A stretch of 64,000 nt of DNA, from NCBI RefSeq assembly GCF_900774055.1, contig NZ_CAAGSW010000001.1, positions 265,797 through 329,796 on the forward strand. The letters run 5' to 3'. The notes under the pieces are model-generated. The model worked only from the letters and a program-made list of their open reading frames with translations, had not been told where the DNA came from and made no database searches. Every line of letters starts with the position of its first letter. Within the stretch, counting starts at the first letter, position 1. The DNA is from Methanococcoides sp. AM1. GTDB lineage: Archaea > Halobacteriota > Methanosarcinia > Methanosarcinales > Methanosarcinaceae. This document shows positions 45,205 through 51,512 of the stretch, piece after piece. Both the position numbers and the translations under genes were made by a program.

Positions 45205-45630
45205 ATGAAAAAAGCAATTATTGATACAAACAAAGGTCAGATCGTACTGGAACTATTCGAAAAGGATGCACCAAAGACAGTTGCAAACTTTGAGAAACTG
45301 ATCAAACAGGGATTCTACAATGGCCTAACCTTCCACAGAGTAATACCAAACTTTGTCATCCAGGGAGGATGTCCAAAAGGAAACGGTTCAGGCGGACCCG
45401 GATACACCATTAAGTGCGAGATAAATCCAAAGAAGCATACAAAGGGTGCACTTTCTATGGCGCATGCAGGAAAGAATACCGGAGGAAGCCAGTTCTTCAT
45501 CACACATTCACCGCAGCCACACCTTGACGGAGTACACACTGTTTTCGGAAAGGTCATAGAGGGTATGGATGTGGTCAACAAGATCAAAGAAGACGATGTA
45601 ATGACAAAATTAAAAGTAGAAGAGGAGTAA
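45205..45630 (+). CDS. Peptidyl-prolyl cis-trans isomerase, cyclophilin type
   Basis: A 141-residue cyclophilin. Visible motifs are [31 protein letters not shown] (split across residues 24-54), [36 protein letters not shown] and [14 protein letters not shown]. The family's catalytic Arg is in FHRV. The start is ATG 45205 with ggtggga upstream; a longer in-frame stretch reaches 45118 but encodes an atypical extension. It helps protein folding in the cytoplasm. Confidence 0.95.
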   Translation: MKKAIIDTNKGQIVLELFEKDAPKTVANFEKLIKQGFYNGLTFHRVIPNFVIQGGCPKGNGSGGPGYTIKCEINPKKHTKGALSMAHAGKNTGGSQFFITHSPQPHLDGVHTVFGKVIEGMDVVNKIKEDDVMTKLKVEEE

Positions 45631-45669
45631 AACCCTATTCCATTCCTTTTTTTAAAGAACAGAGGGAAA

Positions 45670-45789
45670 ATGGACGCAATGAGAGGACTGTTCACAGCAT
45701 GCGGGTATGCATACCCGGTCATGAAGAAGTTAGCCCTGTTGTTGATCCTTACCCTCGTACTACTATTAATAATTAGATCTGCGGTGTAA
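45670..45789 (+). CDS. 39-residue single-helix membrane peptide
   Basis: The frame encodes MDAMRGLFTACGYAYPVMKK followed by a strongly hydrophobic helix of about 16 residues (LALLLILTLVLLLII) and RSAV. A ribosome binding site (agaggga, 45661-45667) is well placed. It ends one base before the next gene at 45791, so they are probably co-translated. No family is known to me; the arrangement argues for a real small gene. Confidence 0.5.
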   Translation: MDAMRGLFTACGYAYPVMKKLALLLILTLVLLLIIRSAV

Positions 45790-45790
45790 C

Positions 45791-46534
45791 ATGGATAAAA
45801 ACACGTTCAATAGGGTCAGAATAGCAGGACTTGTCATCAACGAGATAGAGGACCTAGCACCAAAAATGTACCCATATGTCGAATTCGTAAAGAACGAAGA
45901 TGAAAGCGAAGGCAAATACAGTGTAACCCCACTCTCAGGAGAGGGACTGGAAGTGCACGAAATACTCCTGAACAAATACCAGAAATGGTATGCTTGCGTT
46001 CTGGAATTGTTAGAGCAGTATTATCCTGAAAAAGCCGAGGAATTCACACAAGCATATGAGAAGGCTATTCTTTACGCCACTCTTGAATGCAAACCAAGAG
46101 TTCCAAACAGCTTCAAAATGCAGTTCGAATTCGTCAAGTACCTGACAGCCCAGAAGATAATACTTTCACATCTTTTCTCAAGGATCTCCACCATGGAGAT
46201 AACAGAAACCGAACCTGATGCAATTGAAAGTAGAGATGTTGTAATTGCAGAAGGGGAAATCCCAGTGGAAATGAAGGCTTTACTTTTCAAACAGGCTATC
46301 AAACCGGTCCTTGATGAAGAGATTCAAAAATTCGTGGACAAAATTGCCCGGGATGACTCCGCACTCAGCAAGGTCTCAGATATTGCTGAAGACATAATCG
46401 CCAGTGACGCTGCAGATATAGAGCAGATAAAAACCAAATGTACCAGTCTTCAACAGATCTGCCGGAAGGATGACTTGTGCACAGAAAATATGAAGGAACT
46501 GGGAACACTATTCAATATAATAAGCAGACTATAA
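45791..46534 (+). CDS. Helical protein of unknown function
   Basis: A 247-residue soluble, mostly helical protein that I do not recognise. The N-terminal half (FNRVRIAGLVINEIEDLAPKM; YQKWYACVLELLEQYYPEKAEEFTQAYEKAI) and the Cys-containing C-terminus (CTSLQQICRKDDLCTENM) show no known motif. It begins right after the 39-residue membrane peptide, which could anchor it or be its partner. A terminator-like hairpin brackets its stop codon. Confidence 0.7.
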   Translation: MDKNTFNRVRIAGLVINEIEDLAPKMYPYVEFVKNEDESEGKYSVTPLSGEGLEVHEILLNKYQKWYACVLELLEQYYPEKAEEFTQAYEKAILYATLECKPRVPNSFKMQFEFVKYLTAQKIILSHLFSRISTMEITETEPDAIESRDVVIAEGEIPVEMKALLFKQAIKPVLDEEIQKFVDKIARDDSALSKVSDIAEDIIASDAADIEQIKTKCTSLQQICRKDDLCTENMKELGTLFNIISRL

Positions 46535-46556
46535 GTTCTGCTTTTTATACTACTTT
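46522..46556 (+). terminator. Hairpin terminator with the stop codon in its loop
   Basis: AAGCAGA (46522-46528) pairs with TCTGCTT (46537-46543); the loop contains the stop TAA (46532-46534). TTTTTATACTACTTTTT follows. Confidence 0.65.
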
Positions 46557-46600
46557 TTATAATATATTATTATAGAATCTCAAAGGGTAGGGAAAAGCAG

Positions 46601-46813
46601 ATGAAAATTATAAAATGCAGGGACCTTGGATTCAATTGTGACTTCATGGCAACAGGCACTGCCTCTGAATCTGACGATGTTAAACAAAAAATGATGGAAC
46701 ACATAACTGAAAAACATCTCTCAGAAAATAATATGTCAAAAGAAGACCTTGAAGATATAGCTTCACGTATCAGCATTCTGCTGAGCAGAGGTTGTGGCTG
46801 CGGAGCTCTCTAA
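46601..46813 (+). CDS. DUF1059 family small protein
   Basis: A 70-residue protein starting MKIIKCRDLGFNCDFMATG, with the DUF1059 pattern: CRDLGFxCDF, then ASESDDVKQKMMEHITEKH. The C-terminus ends GCGCGAL, unusual for the family and giving two extra cysteines next to a glycine. The function of the family is unknown. A ggtaggga ribosome binding site lies upstream. It is convergent with the HxlR-type gene. Confidence 0.85.
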   Translation: MKIIKCRDLGFNCDFMATGTASESDDVKQKMMEHITEKHLSENNMSKEDLEDIASRISILLSRGCGCGAL

Positions 46814-46842
46814 GCAAGCGCCGCATATTACCGTTACAAATA

Positions 46843-47199
46843 TTATAAATTACATTTTTTGCAATTGGAAAGACCACATATCTTGTTCTCGAATTTCCAT
46901 TCGAGACCCCACTTCTTAATAGACTGGATGATCTCCATGAACTCAGTTCCACTTCTGGTCAGAGAATAAGTGTATATAACGGGGTCCTTTGAATCATCAA
47001 GGGTCTTCTTCACAAGACCTTCCTGCTCCAATTCCTTGAGCCTTATTGAAAGGGTCTTTGGAGTAATGGTCTGTAATTTCTTCTTAAGTTCGTTGAACCT
47101 TTTTTCCTCGTTGTTGCCTTTGTAAAGCTCCAGCAATATGCACAAAGTCCATCTCTTGCCAATTATATCGATCGTTTTGTAGATGGTACAATCTTTCAT
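46843..47199 (-). CDS. HxlR family transcriptional regulator with Cys-rich C-terminus
   Basis: A 118-residue winged helix protein of the HxlR type: DIIGKRWTLCILLELYKGN (residues 10-28), RFNELKKKLQTITPKTLSIRLKELEQEGLV (helix-turn-helix) and the wing VIYTYSLTRSG. The C-terminal tail is KICGLSNCKKCNL, a C-x4-C-x2-C pattern that could bind metal or sense redox state. The start is ATG 47199; the longer frame to 47361 crosses the divergent gene's start. The shared TATA box centred near 47225 would make this mRNA leaderless. It probably controls the divergent siroheme reductase-like operon. Confidence 0.85.
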   Translation of the reverse strand: MKDCTIYKTIDIIGKRWTLCILLELYKGNNEEKRFNELKKKLQTITPKTLSIRLKELEQEGLVKKTLDDSKDPVIYTYSLTRSGTEFMEIIQSIKKWGLEWKFENKICGLSNCKKCNL

Positions 47200-47220
47200 A
47201 GTATCAGGAAAGAAACTGGC

Positions 47221-47250
47221 ATTATATATAGAAGTATCCCAAATATACTT
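47221..47250. promoter_or_regulatory. Shared divergent promoter with operator-like dyad
   Basis: The symmetric TATA sequence attatatata (47221-47230) is placed to serve both directions: about 26 bases to the HxlR ATG at 47199 on the reverse strand, and a start near 47251 on the forward strand. The dyad AAGTAT (47232-47237)/ATACTT (47245-47250), 7-base spacer, lies directly beside it, between TATA box and forward start site. A bound regulator would block both genes. Binding by HxlR is inference. Confidence 0.5.
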
Positions 47251-47289
47251 AGTGACGAAAAACAACAAAATTTTAAAGGAGAGTACTAA

Positions 47290-47949
47290 ATGACAAAGGA
47301 CATACCAGAAAAGGGAGCAATTATTCAGAGAGACAAGGAAACATTCGCGATCGCACCACATATTCCCGGAGGTATTACATCACCAGACCTTCTCAGGAAG
47401 ATAGCTGACGTATCCGAGAAATATGGTGCAGCTGCAATTAAGGTCACATCTTCCCAGAGAATGGCCATTGTAGGCCTCAAGGAAGAAGACCTTGACAATG
47501 CCTGGGAAGATCTTGGAATGAAGCCAGGCGCTGCAATCGGCCTCTGTGTCAGGAGCGTTAAGATATGTCCGGGAACCACATTCTGTAAACGTGGTCAACA
47601 GGACTCTGTCGGACTTGGCCTCAAACTTGATGAGATATACCATGGAATGGAACTGCCATCAAAGCTCAAGATCGCAGTATCAGGCTGTATGAACTCCTGT
47701 GCTGAGAACGCCATCAAGGATATCGGTATCATGGGTACGCCAAAGGGATTCACTGTCATGGTAGGCGGCAGTGCAGGACTCAAGCCACGTCTTGCAGATA
47801 CCATTGCAGAAGAGCTCGATGAGGAAGAGGTTCTTGCCCTTGTTGACAAGATCATCACATACTACAAGACCCACACAAAGAAACACAGGATCGGAAGGAT
47901 CATTGACGAGATCGGACTTGAAACCTTCAAGACAGAAGTCGGCCTCTGA
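47290..47949 (+). CDS. Small siroheme-dependent reductase-like protein (Dsr-LP type)
   Basis: A 219-residue protein of the dissimilatory sulfite reductase-like group in methanogens. The siroheme/[4Fe-4S] motif is complete: C-x5-C in CPGTTFC near residue 97 and C-x3-C in CMNSC near residue 136. FAIAPHIPGGI and VTSSQRMAIVGL are typical of the N-terminal half. The protein is about half the length of normal sulfite or nitrite reductases. The true substrate is unknown. A strong RBS (aaaggagag) precedes ATG 47290. It heads a probable operon under HxlR control. Confidence 0.88.
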   Translation: MTKDIPEKGAIIQRDKETFAIAPHIPGGITSPDLLRKIADVSEKYGAAAIKVTSSQRMAIVGLKEEDLDNAWEDLGMKPGAAIGLCVRSVKICPGTTFCKRGQQDSVGLGLKLDEIYHGMELPSKLKIAVSGCMNSCAENAIKDIGIMGTPKGFTVMVGGSAGLKPRLADTIAEELDEEEVLALVDKIITYYKTHTKKHRIGRIIDEIGLETFKTEVGL

Positions 47950-47971
47950 GCAGACAATTATTACGACTGTC

Positions 47972-48061
47972 GGGGTTCTTTGCAGGAACCCCAACAATCC
48001 CCACGAATCGCTTACGAACACGATCTACAGGGTAGTTCGGACAAGAACCCTGCTTATTTTT
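47972..48061 (+). promoter_or_regulatory. Intercistronic hairpins, possible attenuator
   Basis: GGGGTTC (47972-47978) pairs with GAACCCC (47986-47992). A second, imperfect hairpin, CAGG..GTTC (48028-48038) with GAACCCTG (48045-48052), is followed by T-rich cttatttttc. They lie between the reductase-like gene and the DUF166 gene, and could reduce read-through into the rest of the operon or mark its end. Confidence 0.4.
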
Positions 48062-48083
48062 CTGAGAGATAAAAGAGGAGACC

Positions 48084-48872
48084 ATGCAGATCAGCTTTTA
48101 TTATACCGGAGAGTTCGGAAGGAAAGTTATCGGCAATGTGGTGAATTCCAGCACATTCTGCACATCATGTGGAGAACTTTGTGACCACTGCAGAGAGAAG
48201 AAGAGATCGTATGCTGACCGAATCGTTGACATACACGAGTTCCCGAGCGACCTGCCGCAGTTCATCGAAGAGCCTGAAGAGTACCTGCCTGAGAGCATGG
48301 GCAAATGTGACCTGCTAATTACTATGGACCTTCACCCGGACATTCTTTCTGTCCTACCAAAAATGGTAGAGATGGCAGGCGCAAAGGCTGTGATCGCACC
48401 CATAGAGGTTCCAAAGCTTGCACCTGCAGGACTTGTTCAGCAAGTAAAGGAAACCCTTGAATCAAAGGGGATAGACTGCGAATTCCCAAAGCCATTCTGC
48501 TCACTTGAAAAGTCAGGAAAGCCACTGATCGATGAATTTGTAGACATGGGATTTGGCAGGCCACTGCTTGCCATACAGGTCGATAAAGAAAGGAACATAT
48601 TCACACATGCAAAGGTCCTGAGGGACGCCCCATGCGGATCCACATGGTATGTTGCCAAAAAACTTGGATGGTCGGATATCGAAGTCTACAAGGAAACAGT
48701 ATCCGGTGCACACCATGCATACCCATGTACTGCAAGTATGGATAAGGACCCGCAACTCAAAGATACCATCCTGCATGAAGCCGGATACATAATCAGGAAA
48801 AGCATTGAGGAAGCAGCCAATATAAAAAATAAAAGTAAGAAAGAAGACGTTTCTTATGAAGATGAAAAATGA
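48084..48872 (+). CDS. DUF166 family protein
   Basis: A 262-residue protein of the DUF166 family of methanogens. It begins MQISFYYTGEFGRKVIGN, has the cysteine motif CTSCGELCDHC (residues 26-36, CxxCxxxCxxC), the strand LLITMDLHPDIL and a C-terminal HHAYPCTASMDKDPQL segment. The four clustered cysteines suggest an Fe-S or metal site. No activity is known. The ribosome binding site agaggaga lies 5 bases upstream. It sits in a row of cysteine-rich proteins. Confidence 0.85.
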   Translation: MQISFYYTGEFGRKVIGNVVNSSTFCTSCGELCDHCREKKRSYADRIVDIHEFPSDLPQFIEEPEEYLPESMGKCDLLITMDLHPDILSVLPKMVEMAGAKAVIAPIEVPKLAPAGLVQQVKETLESKGIDCEFPKPFCSLEKSGKPLIDEFVDMGFGRPLLAIQVDKERNIFTHAKVLRDAPCGSTWYVAKKLGWSDIEVYKETVSGAHHAYPCTASMDKDPQLKDTILHEAGYIIRKSIEEAANIKNKSKKEDVSYEDEK

Positions 48873-48881
48873 GGTGAGAAC

Positions 48882-49220
48882 ATTACTGAAGATAAACCTG
48901 TGAAAATAGCAGTCCTAAGATGCGATATCGTATCAGAGGCATGCCCGGGAACAGGATGTTTTAAAGCTTTCAATGAACGGAGAGTAAAGTTCGCCGACTA
49001 TGATGATAATACACAGATGGTTGCTTTCTTCACATGTGGAGGGTGCTCAGGCAGACGAGTATTCCGACTGGTGCGCTCCCTGCAGAAAAACGGAGTGGAT
49101 GTGATACACCTGAGCTCATGCATGCAGATGAAGAACTACCCCGAATGCCCGCATATTGATACCATTAAGAAGACGATAGAAAATGCAGGTATCAAAATTG
49201 TTGAGGGAACGCATCACTGA
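48882..49220 (+). CDS. CGGC domain protein
   Basis: A small cysteine-rich protein with FFTCGGCSGRR (the CGGC motif), an N-terminal VLRCDIVSEACPGTGCFKAF and a C-terminal HLSSCMQMKNYPECPH. These cysteines are likely metal or cluster ligands. The ordinary start would be GTG 48900, but the only ribosome binding site (gaggtga, 48871-48877, in the DUF166 stop) is 4 bases before an in-frame ATT at 48882. I list the longer version; if GTG is used, the protein has 106 residues. It continues the operon. Confidence 0.8.
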   Translation: MTEDKPVKIAVLRCDIVSEACPGTGCFKAFNERRVKFADYDDNTQMVAFFTCGGCSGRRVFRLVRSLQKNGVDVIHLSSCMQMKNYPECPHIDTIKKTIENAGIKIVEGTHH

Positions 49221-49250
49221 TAACTTAGAATAAAGAAAGGAGAGGATACA

Positions 49251-49619
49251 ATGGTTAAACGAATGATAGTCAAGATCGATGAAGATAAATGTACAGGCTG
49301 CGGACAATGTGTTTCTCCCTGCGCTGAAGGAGCCATACAGATAATCGACGGCAAGGCAAAGGTCGTTTCCGAAGATCTCTGCGATGGCATGGGATTCTGT
49401 ATCGGCGTCTGCCCTGAGGGTGCTATCACCATCGAAGAAAGACAGACCGTAGAGTTCAACGCTGAAAAAGCAGAAGCTCAACCAAAAAGCACTGATGTAT
49501 CCATCAGGTGTTTCAGCTGCGGTGCCGGGGAAGATGAGAGGTACCTCATGCCCATGAGACATAAAATGGAGAGCCTCTGGGTCTGCACACGCTGTCTGCC
49601 CCAGCTTATCCATGGGTGA
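49251..49619 (+). CDS. 2[4Fe-4S] ferredoxin with C-terminal zinc ribbon-like pairs
   Basis: A 122-residue protein. Residues 1-65 are a ferredoxin with CTGCGQCVSPCAEG and the second cluster motif CDGMGFCIGVCPEG, in which one spacing is enlarged. The C-terminal part has CFSCGAGED and CTRCLPQL, two CxxC pairs that could form a zinc ribbon or rubredoxin-like site. It probably carries electrons to or from the siroheme protein of the same operon. agaaaggagagg lies upstream. Confidence 0.88.
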   Translation: MVKRMIVKIDEDKCTGCGQCVSPCAEGAIQIIDGKAKVVSEDLCDGMGFCIGVCPEGAITIEERQTVEFNAEKAEAQPKSTDVSIRCFSCGAGEDERYLMPMRHKMESLWVCTRCLPQLIHG

Positions 49620-49625
49620 ATTAAA

Positions 49626-50600
49626 TTGATAGAGCTTGAACTTACCTCAAAAGTGGATCACCTGTGCGATTACACGTTCAATTTCTACTGGCATGAAAAG
49701 GAACTTGAACCCGATGCAGTGATCCCGTCCCAGAAAAATACTGAGCATACGTACAGGCAGCTAGTGGACGAGCTCAAGGAAGGCGAGGACGTTCACATAA
49801 AGGGAAGTGTTGGCACAAGGTTCGCATATAGCCTCGGGGTTGACCTTTCACATTTTGGCGGGACTGGTAAGACCGAGCCTGCCGGACGTATCTTTGTAGA
49901 CGGGGATATCGGTCCGGAAGCAGGGATGTCCATGTCAGCAGGTGCACTTTACCTGACGGGAAATATTGAGGAGCCACTTGGAAACATCATCGAGGTCAGT
50001 TCCGATGAGGAAGGATACCGGAAGTTCATCTCCATCACAGAACTGCTCTGTGGAAACAGCTCCGAAGTCCCTATTGGGAACAGTTTCGATGCAGGAAGCA
50101 AGAAGCTTGTACTGACAGACAATATTCTCCGTGGAACCCTTGCTTCAAGATGTAACTGCAATGCAGAGATCGTCGTCGAAGGGGATGTTTACAACGGCAC
50201 AGGACTCCTGATGGAAAGCGGCACCATCACGGTCAGAGGTGATGCAGGGCTCAACACCGGTGCACACCTGAACGGTGGCAATGTCGTGATCGAAGGAACT
50301 GTTGGTGAATTTGCAGGTGCTTACATGAAAGCCGGCGTCCTGCTCTTCAATGATGTGAAAGGATATGCAGGTGCAGGCATGCTTGGAGGTACGATCTATT
50401 CCAGGAAGAAGATCCCACCAGCGCCCCCTGCTGAGAAAATAAGGATGGGAGGCAAGGACAGTTCTATCGTGAGAAAACTTACCGGTGCAGGCCGCGTGGA
50501 GTCCATGCTTTACAATAAATATGAAGTAGGTGAGGAGAAAGCACAGTATATCAAAGTACAGATGAGGGATGGTTCCATCGTTATGCGCAAAGTGTACTGA
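49626..50600 (+). CDS. GXGXG beta-helix protein, FwdC/GltB3-like
   Basis: A 324-residue protein with right-handed beta-helix repeats of the GXGXG type: GSVGTRFAYSLGVD, GDIGPEAGMSMSAGALYLTGN, GDVYNGTGLLMESGTI, GDAGLNTGAHLNGG, GTVGEFAGAYMKAGV and GYAGAGMLGGTI. Such a fold occurs in formylmethanofuran dehydrogenase subunit C and in glutamate synthase. The N-terminal 50 residues and the C-terminal basic tail (ending IVMRKVY) are specific. The start is TTG 49626, six bases after the ferredoxin stop, with gggtga in front. It is likely a scaffold for the redox proteins upstream, by inference. Confidence 0.82.
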   Translation: MIELELTSKVDHLCDYTFNFYWHEKELEPDAVIPSQKNTEHTYRQLVDELKEGEDVHIKGSVGTRFAYSLGVDLSHFGGTGKTEPAGRIFVDGDIGPEAGMSMSAGALYLTGNIEEPLGNIIEVSSDEEGYRKFISITELLCGNSSEVPIGNSFDAGSKKLVLTDNILRGTLASRCNCNAEIVVEGDVYNGTGLLMESGTITVRGDAGLNTGAHLNGGNVVIEGTVGEFAGAYMKAGVLLFNDVKGYAGAGMLGGTIYSRKKIPPAPPAEKIRMGGKDSSIVRKLTGAGRVESMLYNKYEVGEEKAQYIKVQMRDGSIVMRKVY

Positions 50601-50711
50601 AAGGCATTAATATTACCACTACTGCTAACACCACCAACTGTTTTCCTTACATAACATATATAAGACGTAACATTGTATCCTGATAGTATTAGATATACCG
50701 AAAAAGGTTGG

Positions 50712-51209
50712 ATGCACTTGACTACTGAGAGAACTGAAGATTACCTGAAGGCTATTGATACCATAATTGAGAAAAAAGGATACTCACAGGTAAAGGATAT
50801 TGCGCGGTTCCTGAATGTAAGCCCTTCCAGTGTTACAGGAATGTTCAAGAAGCTCACCAAAGAAGGATACATCAATTACGAGAAATACGGAGGAGTTACC
50901 CTCACTCCGGAAGGAAAGAAAGTTGCCAGGAGCACCAAGGAAAAGTACAGTGTGCTGCATGAGTTCCTGATCCTGCTGGGAGTTGATGAGATCACCGCGG
51001 ATGACGATGCATGCAAGATGGAGCATGCGGTGACAACACAGACACTTGAGAAACTGACAAAGTTCAGTGAATTTGTAAACCGTAAAGAGGAAATGCCAAA
51101 ATTCTTCCTCCATTTCAAAGAGTTTTGTGAAAAAGGTGAGATCTCCGGATGTAAGAAAACAACTGGAATGGTCCCTTTAAACAAAAATACCACGAAAGAG
51201 TGCAAATAA
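50712..51209 (+). CDS. DtxR/MntR family metal-dependent regulator
   Basis: A 165-residue regulator starting MHLTTERTEDYLKAIDTI, which is the standard DtxR/MntR N-terminus, so ATG 50712 was preferred to the TTG frame at 50673. The winged helix is QVKDIARFLNVSPSSVTGMFKKLTKEG; the metal-binding and dimer domain includes HEFLILLGV, DACKMEHAV. The tail is Cys-containing. A TATA box (acatatataag, about 50655-50665) predicts a start near 50687. It stands just upstream of the feo operon and is a candidate for its repressor. Confidence 0.9.
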   Translation: MHLTTERTEDYLKAIDTIIEKKGYSQVKDIARFLNVSPSSVTGMFKKLTKEGYINYEKYGGVTLTPEGKKVARSTKEKYSVLHEFLILLGVDEITADDDACKMEHAVTTQTLEKLTKFSEFVNRKEEMPKFFLHFKEFCEKGEISGCKKTTGMVPLNKNTTKECK

Positions 51210-51429
51210 CTTTATTAATGCAATCGTAGCAAATGAAAAACAGTCACTTTTCCATTGCTAATTTTAGATTGACATAGGCTGTTTTGACTTAATATAATTA
51301 ATGTAATGCCCTTTTATATCCTGTTCTTTTGTTGAAGCACCTTCAGGATCATTTCCTGATTGCTCGACCCTATCGTTTTTCAACAGTAAATATACCCGGC
51401 TCCGCCATTTTTAAATGTGACGTATAATG

Positions 51430-51491
51430 TTAGGTATGCCAAAATTTATATATGATTGTGAACAGTAGTCCAATAAATTAGGATAGCCTAA
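51430..51491 (+). promoter_or_regulatory. feoB promoter between two DtxR-type palindromes
   Basis: TTAGGTATGCCAAA (51430-51443) and the perfect palindrome TTAGG-ATAG-CCTAA (51478-51491) resemble the TTAGG...CCTAA half sites of DtxR/IdeR operators. Between them is the TATA box aatttatatat (51443-51453), predicting a start near 51474. One operator lies at the TFB-recognition position and the other just after the start site, an arrangement that would block transcription when iron is sufficient. The rest of 51210-51429 holds nothing recognisable. Confidence 0.6.
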
Positions 51492-51512
51492 ATATTGGAG
51501 GCTTATGAACAA

